This document shows, one piece after another, positions 27,201 through 41,713 of a stretch of DNA of 64,000 nt (its first letter is position 1; every line of letters begins with the position of its first letter). The notes below the pieces were generated by a model. That model saw only the letters and a list, made by a program, of their open reading frames with translations, had not been told where the DNA came from and ran no database searches. This DNA comes from Apis mellifera (taxonomy: Eukaryota > Arthropoda > Insecta > Hymenoptera > Apidae), in assembly GCF_003254395.2 (NCBI RefSeq), contig NC_037648.1, forward strand, positions 6,568,135 through 6,632,134, written 5' to 3'. Both the position numbers and the translations under genes were made by a program.

Positions 27201-30200
27201 GTAAAACTGTTAATTATTGATGAAGTACATTTGTTACATGGTGATAGAGGACCTGTGGTTGAAGCCTTAGTTGCTCGAACTTTGAGACAAGTAGAATCTT
27301 CTCAAAGTATGATCAGAATTGTTGGTCTTTCTGCAACATTGCCAAATTATGTAGATGTTGCAAGATTTTTAAGAGTGAATTCAAACATAGGACTTTTTTA
27401 TTTTGATCATCGATTTCGACCAGTACCACTTAGTCAAGCGTTTATTGGTGTAAAAGCATCATCATCATTACAAGAAATGAATTACATGGATAATGTATGT
27501 TACAATAATGTTATAGATATGGTACGTCAAGGATATCAAGTAATGGTATTTGTACATGCACGAAATGCTACTGTTAGAATGGCAAATACACTAAAAGATT
27601 TAGCAATAAAACATGGTACACTTAAATTATTTATACCTGAAGGTCAAACAAAATTTATAAATAAAGCTTTTGCTAAATCACGTACGAAGTATTTAAGTGA
27701 ATTATTTAATAATGGATTATCAGTACATCATGCTGGTTTATTACGTTCAGAGAGAAATTTAATTGAAAAATATTTTGCAGATGGTTTAATTAAAGTATTA
27801 GTATGTACGTCAACATTAGCTTGGGGTGTAAATCTACCTGCCCATGCTGTTATTATAAGAGGAACAGAAATATATGACGCAAAACATGGTTCTTATATTG
27901 ACTTAGATATATTAGATGTTTTACAAATTTTTGGTCGTGCTGGTAGACCACAATTTGATGTATCTGGTCATGCTGTTATTATTACTTCCCATAATAAATT
28001 ATACCATTACTTATCATTATTAACAAATCAAATACCTATAGAAAGCAATTTCATTAAATATTTAGCTGATAATTTAAATGCTGAAATTGCATTGGGTACA
28101 ATATCGAATGTAGAAGAAGCAATAAAATGGTTAAGTTATACTTATTTATTCGTTCGAATGAAATTAAATTTTCATTTTTATGGAATTCCTTATCGAGTTA
28201 TTTTGGAAGATCAAAATTTAGAACAAAAAAGAAGAGAACTAATTGATCAAGCAGCTAAAGCATTAGATGAAGCTAAAATGATTCGATATAATATAAATAC
28301 TGGAGATCTGAGCACAACAAATTTAGGACGAATTGCGAGCCATTTTTATCTTAAATATGACACTATTAAAATTTTTAATACACTTCTAAAACCAATTATG
28401 ACTGAAGCAGAAATATTTTCTATGATATCATATTCTCAAGAATTTGAACAATTAAAAGTGCGAGATGATGAAATGGAGGAATTACAATATTTATTTGAAG
28501 AATATTGTAATATTACAGTCCAAGGTGGTGTTGAAAATATATATGGTAAAGTTAATATATTATTACAAACGTATTTGTCACATGGTAGAGTTAATGCGTT
28601 TTCATTAATATCTGATCAAGCATATATTGTACAAAATGCAGGACGGATATTTCGAGCGTTGTTTGAAATTATGTTAGGACAAAATAATGCAATAATGGCT
28701 GGTCGTTTATTAGAAATAGCAAAAGTACTCGAAATACAACAATGGAGTGATAGAAGTCCTCTATGTCAATTTTCTTGTTTATCTTTAGAAATTATTGACA
28801 AGATAGAACAATATGATTTAACAGTTGAAAGATTAAATAATATGAATGTTAAAGAAATTGGAGATATTTTGCGTAATCAGAAAGAAGCAATATTGGTGAA
28901 AAAATGTTGCAAAGAATTACCTGCATTAGAAATGGAATCAAATTTACAACCTATTACTCGTACAGTTTTAAGAATACATTTAAAAATATATCCTCAATTT
29001 CATTGGAATGATAATGTTCATGGTAAAACTTCAGAACCATTCTGGATATGGATAGAAGATCCAGATAATAATTTTATTTATCATCATGAATATTTTACTA
29101 TGACAAGAAAAATGGTTTACAATAATCTTGCACAAGAACTTGTGATGACAATACCATTGCATGAACCATTGCCTACTCAATACATAGTAAGAGCAATAAG
29201 TGATCGCTGGTTGGGTTCTGAATATATGTTACCTTTAACATTTCATGATTTAATTTTACCTGAAGTATATCCACCATATACTGATTTGTTAGAAGTACAA
29301 CCTCTGCCAATAAAAGCATTGAAAGAACCATTATTTGAAAAACTTTATAAATTTTCTCATTTTAATCCAATACAGACACAAATTTTTCATTGTTTGTATC
29401 ATACAGACAATAACGTCCTATTAGGAGCTCCAACTGGTTCAGGAAAAACAATTGCTGCGGAAATTGCAATGTTTAGAGTATTTAAACAATATCCAACGCA
29501 AAAAATTGTATATATTGCACCATTGAAAGCTTTAGTAAGAGAACGAATGAAAGATTGGAAAATTAGATTTGAAGAACAATTAGGAAAAAAAGTAATAGAA
29601 TTAACTGGAGATGTATCACCAGATATTAAAGTTATAGCAAATGCAAATATTATTATAACTACTCCAGAAAAATGGGATGGTATTAGTAGAAGTTGGCAAA
29701 CAAGACTTTATGTCAAAAATGTTGCGCTTATTATTATAGATGAAATACATTTATTAGGGGAAGATCGTGGACCAGTATTAGAAGTTATTATTTCAAGAAC
29801 TAATTTTATTTCTAGTCATACTTTAAAAAAATTAAGAGTTATTGGACTTTCTACAGCATTAGCTAATGCAGTAGATTTAGCTAATTGGCTTGGTATTAAA
29901 GAGATGGGTCTTTATAATTTTCGTCCATCTGTACGACCTGTACCATTAGATATTCATATAACTGGATTCCCAGGGAAAAATTATTGTCCTCGAATGGCAA
30001 CAATGAATAGACCAACTTTTCAAGCAATTAAACAACATGCTCCAACTAGTCCGGCTTTAGTATTTGTTTCATCACGTAGACAAACACGTTTAACTGCATT
30101 AGATTTGATTGCATATCTTGCAGGAGAAGATAATCCTAAGCAATGGTTACATATGAGAGAAGAAGAAATGAATAACATTCTAAGTCATATACGAGATTCA

Positions 30201-31861
30201 AATTTGAAACTTACACTTGCTTTTGGAATTGGACTTCATCATGCAGGTTTTCAGGAAAGAGATAGAAAAATTGTCGAAGAATTATTTGTTAACAATAAAA
30301 TTCAGGTATGTGGTTTAATGGATATTAATTTTATTTTTGTTTAATATGATAAAATTAAATAAATATTGAATATAATAAAGTAAAAAATAATGAAATTAGT
30401 AATATTTTTTTATAAAAATTTTGTCTTTTTTTTAAATTTTGATATGAAATTACATGATTAATACAATATAATTATTTAAAATTATAAATTATAAAAATAT
30501 GTTTAGGTATTGATTACAACAGCTACTTTAGCTTGGGGAGTTAATTTCCCTGCACACTTAGTTGTAATAAAAGGAACAGAATATTATGATGGCAAACAAC
30601 ACCGTTATGTAGACATGCCAATCACAGATGTACTACAAATGATGGGTCGTGCAGGAAGACCCCAGTTTGATAATTCAGGAGTGGCAGTAGTTTTAGTACA
30701 CGATTTAAAAAAAAATTATTATAAGAAATTTTTACATCATCCATTTCCAGTAGAATCAAGTTTATTAGCTGTTCTGCCAGATCATATAAATGCTGAAATT
30801 GTAGCTAATACAATTAAAAATAAACAAGAATTATTAGATTATTTAACATGGACATATTTTTTTAGAAGGTTAATGAAAAATCCTAGATATTACAATTTAA
30901 GTATTTTAGAACCTTATGCTATTAATCAATATCTCTCTTCTTTGGTTGATAATACACTAAAAGTATTAATAGATTCATATTGTGTGGCATTTGATGAGGT
31001 AAATAAAATACAATTAAAATTATTTCTATATTTTATTCTATAATTAATAATTTTATTTCACATTAAAATAATTTATAATTTATTAATTTTAGGAAGAACA
31101 AATTTTATATCCACTTTCAATGGGTAAAATAGCATCATTTTATTACTTATCGCATCATACTATGTTAATGTTTGTACAATCATTACAAGAATCTCTTACA
31201 TTGGAGCAATGTTTACATATTTTATGTAATTCTTATGAATATAATGAATTACCAGTAAGACACAATGAAGAATTATTGAATGAGTAAAGTATTATTTTTA
31301 ATAATAAAAAGAAAAATATTTTATTTTATTCTAATTAATATTAATAAATGATGATTTTTATTCTAATCTTTGAACAGGGAATTAAGTAAAATGTGCCGTT
31401 ATCAAATAGATAATTACTCATATAATTCTCCTCATACCAAAGCATTTTTATTACTTCAAGCACATTTCTCAAGACTTCCCTTACCATGTGTAGATTATTT
31501 TACTGATTTAAAATCAGTTCTTGATCAGGCAATTAGGATTATACAAGTATGTATAATTAAAAAAAAATATTGTATTTTACATAAGATTATTTAAAAATTT
31601 ATTATATGTTAATATACAATGATATTTATTAATATGCATAAATTATTAAAAAGACATAAAATTAAAATAATTTTTAATTCCAACATAATTTAAAACATGA
31701 ATATCTTTATATTTGTTGATCTTAATATCTTTTTTATATTTTATATTTTTATAATGTGAAAATATAAATTACAAAAAAAATATAACACATTTTCTGCATT
31801 TTTTATTATATCCATAGCTGTTTTAAAAATATTATTAATTTTAATATAAGTATAAAAATAT

Positions 31862-31902
<41 letters not shown>

Positions 31903-32925
31903 AATATTTTCAATATTATTATATGTATAAAATATGTTTATTTTTAGGCAATGATAGATGCAGTTGCAGATCATGGATGGTTAGCAAATACAATTATGAT
32001 AATGAACATACTTCAAATGATTATTCAAGCTCGATGGATTGATGAATCAGCAATTATTACATTGCCATGTGTAAATTCAGAACATTTAGAATTATTTTCA
32101 ACATTATCGCTTACTCTTCCTGAATTATGTTTCAATATGCACAACAAAGATATTAAAATACTTAGAAAAGTACTTAATAAAAGTTTTTCGCAAGAACAAA
32201 TATATCAGGTAAATATGTTCAATTTTTAATATTATAAAACAATATTTCATAGAATAATTTTTATAATTTTATAATCTATTCATTAAGATGAATCAATTAT
32301 ATATTTTCATATTTCTGAAATTTTATATAATTTCCATATTAGAAATATATATATATATATTAATCTTTTAGATATATCAAGTAATAAAAGAAATGCCAAT
32401 GCTCTGTATTAAGTTAAGCTTAGAAAGTTATGATGAAGATAATGATAATAATAAACAAAAAAATCAAATATTTATACCTCTAAAATCTGATAATTTGGAT
32501 TATATAAATATTCACAAGGATCAAGATTACATATTAAATATTATAATGAAAAGAAAAAATAAATCTAATAATTTAAAAGCACACTGTCCTTTGTTTCAAA
32601 AAGGAAAGGATGAAGGTTGGTTTTTAATTTTAGGTAATGTTTCTGATAAAGAATTATTAGTTCTAAAACGAGCATCTGCAATAAATGAACAACGGAAATA
32701 TCAATTACAATTCACAGCTCCATCAAAATTAGGTAATTTTATTTTTCTTTATATCTATAATTATTTATCTATGTATTATATTATAGTAATTATCTTCTTT
32801 TTTTTTTTTTTCACTAAAAATTTAATTTTTTTTAAGGACAAACAACTTTAACGTTTTATTTGATTTCCGATTGTTACATAGGACTGGATCAACAGTATGA
32901 TATAAAAATAAATGTAATATCTTAA
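24249..32925 (+). CDS. ASCC3: ASCC3, dual-cassette Ski2-like DNA/RNA helicase
   Basis: Eleven exons: 24249-24379, 24644-24735, 24800-24948, 25801-26043, 26118-30305, 30507-30998, 31093-31283, 31378-31546, 31948-32208, 32372-32732, 32837-32925; all phases agree, giving about 2121 residues, close to the usual 2.2 kb-codon family size. Two complete Brr2-like cassettes are visible. Cassette 1 has APTGAGKT (about residue 461), DEVH (about 573), LSATLPN and GRAGRPQFD. Cassette 2 has APTGSGKT (about 1308), DEIH (about 1413), LSTALAN and GRAGRPQFD; each is followed by a Sec63-type region. ASCC3 unwinds DNA for ALKBH3 alkylation repair and splits collided ribosomes in quality control. Brr2 (SNRNP200) is the main alternative, but the N-terminal region and LSTALAN motif favour ASCC3. 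The start is the first in-frame ATG after a likely acceptor. Confidence 0.93.
31869..31894. repeat. TG/TA microsatellite in ASCC3 intron
   Basis: A short TGTGTG then TA run lies about 50 bases upstream of the acceptor for ASCC3 exon 9. Low complexity; no other role visible. Confidence 0.7.
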
Positions 32926-34654
32926 TATAAATTTTATTTTACTTAGCAAATATGTTAGTTTCTTCTACGAGATAAATATAAGCAAATTATTTTGATAAAA
33001 TCTATTGTAATTTTATTAATTTATAAAGATATTTAATAGTTGTAAGTATACAAGATGTAATTAAATATACATATTTAAATTCATTTATTTTTTTTTGAAA
33101 GTGCATATAAATATATATATATATATATATATATCTTATTTATTAAATGACTATGAAATTGTTTTATATTTTTTATACAAATGCATATCTTATCAATTTA
33201 GTGATATATAATACAAAGATAAAAAAAAAATATCTCCAAAGGATCAGTTTATAATTTCATATATTATGTATTAATAAATACAATTTTATATAAAATAAAG
33301 AATTATAGATAAAATTATATCCAATGTTATATTCATTTATTATAGTTTATTTTATTACAAAACGAACTCATGTATAATTTAATACAAAATGTTTTATTTT
33401 AACATTGATACTTTATTAAAAGTAAAAGAATATCAATAATAGTTACATATTATGTAAATATTTTTTCACACTGATCCTCCTTTACATTTATATTTGATAT
33501 TATAACAATACAGTATTTATTTATAATTTCTTACACTAACGAGGAATAACAAGATAATGAGGAGTAGGAAGGATATGAGATCATTTCATTGCTTTGTTTT
33601 AAAGAAAACATGATTAAGTTGTATGTGCTATTTATCTGTAATATTTTATTTAATATTGATCAATTGCAGATTGTTCATTCTAATGATCTAGAAGAGATGT
33701 ATTTTATCTTTAAGTTTATAATCCCTGAGATAAAAAATGCAATTTATGTCAAAATATTTTCTATTTATTAATTTTCCTAATATTTATTGTCATATAATCA
33801 GAATAATAATAATAAAAAATTAAACATTATAAAATTATATATAAATAAAAATTTAATTTTTAAAAAAAATAATATATATAAATAATAATTTTATATTAAC
33901 AATATTTTTAATTTATAAAATTACAATTAACATAGTCAAATATAATAAACATTCCTCTATATCTAAATTATAATTTATAAATATTTCAATGTTTCTTAAC
34001 ACTTTATAAACAAAATATAGTTATTTTTTTTATTATGATTTCAACTTATTTAAAACTTCAAATTAATAACATCATACTAACATCATAGTAAAATAATATT
34101 AAATATTTTTTGTTATTTCTTTTACAAATTTTAAAGCTATAATAAAATCAATCAAATAAATTGATAATTAAATTTTTCTCTTTTTCATCAATAGATTAAA
34201 CCTTCTGCTTTTTTAATATATATAAAATGCATTTTGTATATTTATTATTTCTGTAATTATAATTGTAATTACTAATCAAAGCAAAGAAATATTTAAGCTC
34301 CTTCCATAATAGAAATTTGGAAGTACTGATTATTTCTTGTAAGTAATAAACCGAAATATTTTTAAAGCAAAATGTTTGATAGAACATTTCTATTCATCAC
34401 ATTCATTAACAAATTAATATAATATTCTTTCTCAAGCCATTGAGAAAATTCCATAATATAATAGCAAATTGTAATTTGATTTTAAATTATTTTTTTAAAA
34501 AGAAAATTTTAAAAAATTATAATTAATGCTTTTTATGATTAATAGATTATTACTGCCGTTTTTTTATTTCTTTTTTAAATATTTTTTTTATTTATTTTTT
34601 TAATACTTTCTTTTTTTCTGCAAATTCTTCAAGTAACAGTGAAAGTGTATTGTA
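32926..34654. other. Convergent 3' intergenic region, ASCC3 and MEMO1
   Basis: Between two convergent stop codons. Candidate poly(A) signals are abundant because the DNA is AT-rich (for example AATAAA-type hexamers near 33270-33300 for ASCC3), so none can be assigned firmly. A TA run lies at about 33112-33134. A slightly richer patch near 33536-33590 has no recognisable coding content. The 60-codon ORF at 33589 is unsupported. Confidence 0.5.
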
Positions 34655-36294
34655 TCACTCAAGAACCAAGGAAGCACTGGCATAACTAACAGAACTATCA
34701 TTCATATTATTGCACTGGTTGCTTTGAACATATTTAAGAAACTTCAAATTCATTCTTTGACCATTAGTATTTCCTTTTAAACTATGAATTACCTATGAAT
34801 TAAAATAAAAACTATGAATTAAAAATATTGATCATAATTTCAAAAACTATATCTTAATTTATAAAGAAAGTTTTTAAATTTATTATATTTTAAATATTAA
34901 AAGCTACATACACATGTAATATAAGATCAGAAAATATATCTATATTTGAGATTTTTTCAATATAAAAAAATACAATTTTAGATTTTTATAATTATAGATT
35001 TTTTTATATTATTTAAAAATGTTTAAAATTAACAAGTTTTATTAAAAATTATTAAAATTATTTTTAATACAAATGTATTAAACAATAAACAAATCTAATT
35101 CTTATAGTAACAAATTTTATCAGATAATAATTTTATTATTAACCATATTAATTTTTCAAAATAACGATTATATATATATAAAATTTCTTCATAATTTTTT
35201 ATTAAAAATATATTCTTTTATTTATGTTATTCTTTTTTTATGTTAAAATCCTGAAAATTTAATCATTATTTACATAATATTTCAGCTGAATTGATATAGC
35301 AATTTTTATAATTATATATTGTATCTAATATTATTTCTGAATATTTTACGAAAAATGCTTTTAATTTATATAATTCATAATTATAATTCATTTAAAATTC
35401 ATATATATAATGATTGCATTTAAAATGTCTTAATTTTATAACTTTTTAATATAATATTTTATATATCTTCCATATTTTTTATTTTTTCACATTTTTTGAT
35501 GCTAGGTGTATGCAGCCTCATAATTTATATATAAATAAATAATTCATTACCTGTAAAAGAATACTAATAGGATGTCGACCACATACTGTATTACCATATT
35601 TTTTAAGGTAATCATTAAACATTGTGGGATTTAATGTTTCAATGATATCCATACCCTGTGAATTTTGAAGAAAAGTATGAAATTATTTATAATATGATAT
35701 TAATGATATTACTTACGATCATTTACGATCATGATAACAAAATATGACAAATCAATAAGTTTTATTTATACAATTATTAAATATTTAATATTTATAAATA
35801 TGAAATATTTATTAATAAGTGATATTTTATGATTTTATGTACCATTTTGTCAAGATTTTGAATAGATCTATGAATAGGCCCACAGGATCTATCATAATAG
35901 GTATAACGAAACCGTTGACCCCAATGACAAAAATCTGAAGATATAACAAATAATGTCTGTGGATCAGCCATATATGGTGCTAATAATCTTCCATAAAGTG
36001 CTTCTTTTTCAGGACTTAATGAACCCACTAATATAGGAATTATTGTAAAAGAATCTTTAAACCTATATTAATATAAATTTGAAATTAAAAATTAAATTTA
36101 AATTTAATAATAAATGAAATGTTATATCAATTACATAAATAAAAAATATAAAAAATATCACAAATATAATTATAAACATACCCTTCCATAACTTTTGCAA
36201 TAAATGGCAATTGCATTTCAATGCTATGTTCTTCTTCATCTGTGTTTAAATCCATCCATTCAAAGTGTCTAGTTTCTTCAAGTTCTCTATACAC

Positions 36295-36369
<75 letters not shown>

Positions 36370-36376
36370 TATCATT

Positions 36377-36435
<59 letters not shown>

Positions 36436-39400
36436 TATTATTATTATTATTATGAATAAAAATCTACATTCAAACTATAATAATCTATAATAATATTAAT
36501 ACTAATTTATATTCATAATTTAATTTAATTAATTTTATTCATAATTTAAGTTTTATTTTAAATAACAATTTAATTCAAATTTTAATATATTATTTAATAT
36601 ATTATAGAATTTCTACCTTGCTGATCAATATGTAGATCATATAAAAGAGTTTGATAAATCGAAGCAGACGAAAGAGCACAGCCTGCTAATCTCACATGAT
36701 GTGATGGACCAAGAATAAAAATTCTACGCCTATATAATAATAATACATTATATATTTAATTTGTTATTTTAAATGACATAAATTAAAAATATTAAAATAA
36801 TTATTTTATTTTTATATATTTTACATGAATTTTTTTCTATATTTATAATACAAACAATCATGCAAATACTTCAAGAACTTTTTTATTATAAAAAAATTAT
36901 TGCAAAATATAATAGATATATAAACAATTCAAAAATTCCAAATGAAAAGGGTTAAATATATTTTTATATACAATTAATAATATAACTTAATTTACAATTA
37001 ATAATATATTAAATTATAAATTTGTACAAATTATATTGTTAATTATATAATAAACATATTAAATTAATCTATTATTATAGAAAAAAATAAAAATATACCT
37101 CATCATAAAAATTTAAATTTATTCATTATAAAAATAAAAAATGAAATAATAATTGTGTAATAAAGTTACTCAGTTTTGTATATAATTTAAAAATATTTAA
37201 AATAATTAATGCATAAATTTATTTATTTGGTTAAAGACAAGAATTTATTTAAATTTAAACTTTATAGAATATTATTGTTTTATTTTATTAAATATTTTTT
37301 TATAAAAAAGTATAAAAAAAACTTACACAACTATAGGACTAATTTGACGATATGCAAAAGCAGCACATGCTCCACAATAGCTATAACCTGCATGTCTGTA
37401 AAATTTTGTTTATATTTCAATAAAGATTTTTTAATTTAATTAAAAATTATTTTAATATATAATTACTGACGGGGCAATTATTGCCCTAGCAGGTCCATGT
37501 GATAAGTCTGCAGCACTCAACCAACCTTCTAATTGTTTATTCAACTCCAATCCTATGTATTCAAAAAAATATATATTATTAATTAATAAAAAACAAAAAA
37601 GTTATTAGTCAAAATTAATTTTTATTAATTCTTTGAATTCTTAATATTAAAAAAATTTTTTTTTTGATAATTTTACCTGTTTTTAATAACTATTAGATTT
37701 TTTTGAAATATATTACAAAAAATAAAAAATTAATGATTCATAAATTGGTTCATAGAAATTAATTTAAACAATTTTTTTAATAATTATATTGAAAATAATA
37801 TTGAATCTTTATTCAAATCTGATATTAATTAATATTTACGAATTTATTATATATTTTTTAGCAAAAAATAAAATTTTAATAGATAAAAAAAACCATAAAA
37901 AAATATATGTAAAAAATATTTCATATAAACATTCATTTATATTTAATATATTTTATGATAATGAAATTTAAAAATATTGAATGTAATTCAACTTAGAAAT
38001 AAAAGAATAAAATCTAAGAATAAAATTAATATTGAGTCATATTCAATAAAAGAATTCAAAAGATTAATAATATTTTATATATTATTATTTATATTTTAAA
38101 ATATTATAAAATTCAGTATTTAAGTTCAAAATTTAATATAATTAAAATATAAAATAATATAATTAAAATATAAAATATATAATTAATTTTATAATTTTAT
38201 AATAAAAATGTTATTTAAAAAAAATAATGTTGCAATATAAATAATTATAATTAATCATAATAAATAATACTTTCAACTTCTAATTTATTATTTTTAAAAG
38301 TTATATCTAATTTTTTATCTGATTTTTAATAAATAATAAATAATAATAATTAATTTTTAACAAAAAACAAAATTTGTTAAATTATTATATTATTTTTATA
38401 GAATAATGCTTTCAATAATTAATATTTATTATATATTGTATAAAAAAAAATATTGTAAAAAAAAAGAATATTTTAATATTTTAATAAAGGTATTTATTTT
38501 TATTCAGAAAAATCATTGCATCATTTGGAGAATTAGTTATAAATAAGAATATCTGGATTTAAATTTAAATATTTAACAAAAGTACTTATTATTCTTTTAT
38601 CTAAATAATATAAAAGTATATGAATAAAATATTAATAAATATTTTATTTTTCTTGTATTCTTTAATATTAATCTCTTTAAATTTAAATTTATTTGTCTAA
38701 TTTATTGAATTTAAATAAATGATTTATATTTGAATGAGTAAATAATAAAAAACATATTGATTCTTATGATACATTGCATTTGAATATTAATATTGAATAT
38801 TATATTGGATATCAAAACTCAACTATATTTAAATAAAGTGAAAAAATATATTTAGATTTTTAGATTTGAATGAAAAATATCTTATTAAAAAATGTTTATA
38901 ATAATATAAATGTTGATTTATAATGTTATTATAAATTTATTATAATAATGTTATATTATATTATAATGTTGATAATAATATAAAAATCTGTTTTTGTACT
39001 TTATTTATGAAAACAGAAATAATATAGATCTAAATAAATATTAATATAATTTTAGATTATAAAGCAAATAATTTATATTTTAAATTATAATAATCAGTTT
39101 TTTCTATTAAATTTATAACAAAGTATATTTAAAAAAAATTATTTTTTATTACAATATAAACAATATTTCAGACTTTAAATCACAATTTCTATTTATTTTT
39201 TTATTTCAATAATTGATATTATTAGATATTGATATTATTGATATTATTTGTATCTAAAAATTATGGAAATGTATGATTGTTTAATGAAATTTTATAATAT
39301 AATAGAATCTTCATTATGAATTAATTTGGAGACAAAAGAAGATTATTTACAGAAAGAAAATTTTTAAATAATAGAAAAATAAACATATAATTTGAAACTT

Positions 39401-41317
39401 ACAAAATAAATAAAAATTCATTTATTGTAAAAAAAATAATATTATTCAATATTTTTTTTTTAAGAAAATTAAAAAAAAATAGACTTGGATTTTAAATTTT
39501 TTTAGAAGAATCAAATTATATAATTTTTTCAATGTTATTAATTCCATAATATTATATTGTTTTTGAAACTCAATATATTATATTCTATTTTTTAAAAAAT
39601 AAATTTTGTTTGTAAATGTTTTAAAATAATATACATCTTTGTGATTGTGTATCACTTGTTATATTAATTTGATGATAAATTTTATATATATAAAAAAAAA
39701 CACTTTGTTTGTTTATATATACAATAATATGTAATATAATATATAAAATAACATGTAATATTCATATAAAAGAATATTCAGAATATTCATATTAAATATT
39801 CACATACTAGGTGTTTATATAATAAAGAAAATTAATATTAATTTTATTTATTTATACAAATTCATTTTATACAATTTTCATTTTATACAAATTCAAATTT
39901 TTATAAAAATGATTAAAAAAAATTTTATTCCACTTATCAAATATGATCAATAATTGATTTTAATATTTTTTTTGTATATAATATAAACTTTTGTACATAA
40001 ACTATTTTATAGATTTATAAACTTTTAAATTTCTCACAAATGCAAATATTTATTAAATATTTGTTATAATATTTTTATTAATAATAGTCTTTAATTCTCT
40101 TTATTTTTTTAATTATTATCTTATTATTATCTTATTAAATGATTAATATCAATGACTTAATTTCTTCATGTAATTTAAATTTATTTTCAAAATATATAGA
40201 TAAATATTTTGATTTATAATTTTATTAATAAATTTTAAGTATTCTATTAAATTTTAAAGTTCCACTAAATATCCAGTACTATACATAAATATTTATATGT
40301 TTAAATAAATGAATATAAATTTTAAAATATGATTAATATATTTGATTTCTTTAAATTCTAACTCTTTTATCCAAATAAATATTAATTTATTAATTTATCA
40401 AATAAATATATATTTATTAAATTAGATATTCCAAATCATTTATAATTATATTATTTAAATAATAATTATATTTAAATTTAAAACATTTTTATTTGTTGAT
40501 GATATCAAAAATTTTTCTTCTTCTTCTTTTCTAATTATATGTAATTATGATTTGTTTTATTAAATTCATTTCAAATATCATTCTATTTTTATATGAAAAT
40601 TAAAATTTAATTATTTTTATCAATCATAAAACACTTGTTCAATAGATACTTAATTGTAAAATATCATTTTATGATATATCTTTAATTTTTTCTTATTTTA
40701 TATTTTTAGTTTTAAATATTATATTTTTTAAAAACATATACATTTAAAAAAAAATTCTTCATAATTTTTATGAACAGTTATTAATTTTCTTTCTAATAAA
40801 TTTTATTTAAAAATACAAAAAATTAATGTAATTTAAAATATTCATTTCATTTTTTTAATGAAAATATAAAATGTAATTTATAAATGTTATACTAATATAA
40901 ATTTATTTATTAATCTGTCTATTGAAATTAATAATTCAAATTTCAATTATTTTATTATTATTATTATTATTAATTCTAATATATTATATAATCATTTCAT
41001 TGTTATTTTTAATAAATTAAAGATTACATTATATTTTAAATTTTAATTAATTATTAATATTAATTAATAATTAATATAAATGTGAAATGAAATCTTGAAT
41101 TCTTATTAAAAAAAATTAACATTTAATAAGATGTAATAAAAAAGAAGAACATATCTTTATTAATATATTATATTAAAATTAATTATCTTATATTTTAATA
41201 TAATATATACATATATATGTATATATTATCATGTAAATTTAGTAAATATAAATATTATATCCAAAATTATATTATATGTAATATAAAATCTATTTCTTAA
41301 TGATTTATAATTAATAT

Positions 41318-41381
<64 letters not shown>

Positions 41382-41437
41382 ATATAATATATGTAAAAAT
41401 ATATTAATTATAAATAATTATTAATAAATAATAAATT

Positions 41438-41473
<36 letters not shown>

Positions 41474-41713
41474 TAGCATGTAATATATTATTATGTCAAA
41501 ATATACTGAATTTTATAAAATTGTGATAATTTATCAACGTCATGAAATACAAAATAATGAATACAAGAATAGAAAAAAATTATAAATAATTATAAAATTA
41601 AATTATAAATAAATATTATATTAAAATTATATAAAATAAAAATAGTTTAAATATTACTTACCAGAACTTGCGTACCAACTACCAGCATGAGTTGCTCTTC
41701 TAATTAATGCCAT
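34655..41713 (-). CDS. MEMO1: MEMO1 family protein
   Basis: Eight coding exons on the minus strand: 41713-41662, 37552-37471, 37395-37327, 36729-36617, 36293-36182, 36062-35843, 35655-35551, 34792-34655. They join in frame to about 296 residues, matching the usual 297. Recognisable segments in order: ATHAGSWYASSG, ARAIIAPHAGYSYCG, IFILGPSHHV, DEEEHSIEMQLPF, VISSDFCHWGQRF, CGRHPISILLQ and SSVSYASASL. The His, Asp and Cys positions of the MEMO metal-binding pocket (HAGY, GPSHH, SSDFCHWG, CGRHP) are all present. In mammals MEMO1 acts downstream of ErbB2 in cell motility and binds copper; the fold is related to nonheme dioxygenases. Intron 1 is 4.1 kb. The acceptor before 36293 adjoins a trinucleotide microsatellite; choosing TAG at 36295-36294 restores the conserved VYREL segment. 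Confidence 0.95.
36295..36453. repeat. ATT/ATC trinucleotide microsatellite at a splice acceptor
   Basis: A compound run of about 160 bases: ATT units, a mixed ATT/ATC zone, about 18 ATC units, then ATT again. It lies in MEMO1 intron 4 and ends directly at the 3' splice site of exon 5. On the transcribed strand it reads AAT/GAT/ATG and so contains no AG dinucleotide and almost no pyrimidine tract. Confidence 0.9.
37553..41661 (-). other. MEMO1 intron 1 (4.1 kb)
   Basis: A large AT-rich intron between the 17-codon first exon and exon 2. It holds TA runs near 41318-41392 and 41440-41470 and short AT duplications, but I see no exon, transposon end or RNA gene. The ORF at 37789-37971 is compositional. 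Confidence 0.6.
41318..41470. repeat. Paired TA microsatellites
   Basis: Two long TA runs (about 41318-41392 and 41440-41470) separated by AT-rich spacer near the 5' end of MEMO1 intron 1. They can form cruciforms in principle; no other function is visible. Confidence 0.8.

Noticed and set aside
26118..30998. Reading the two-cassette helicase as the spliceosomal Brr2 (SNRNP200)
   Set aside because: The N-terminal region, overall length and second-cassette motifs match ASCC3 better; Brr2 remains the nearest paralogue.
36127..36490. Poly-Met/Ile, poly-Tyr/His and poly-Ile ORFs near 36.2-36.5 kb
   Set aside because: Products of the ATT/ATC microsatellite; the real coding part is MEMO1 exon 5 only.
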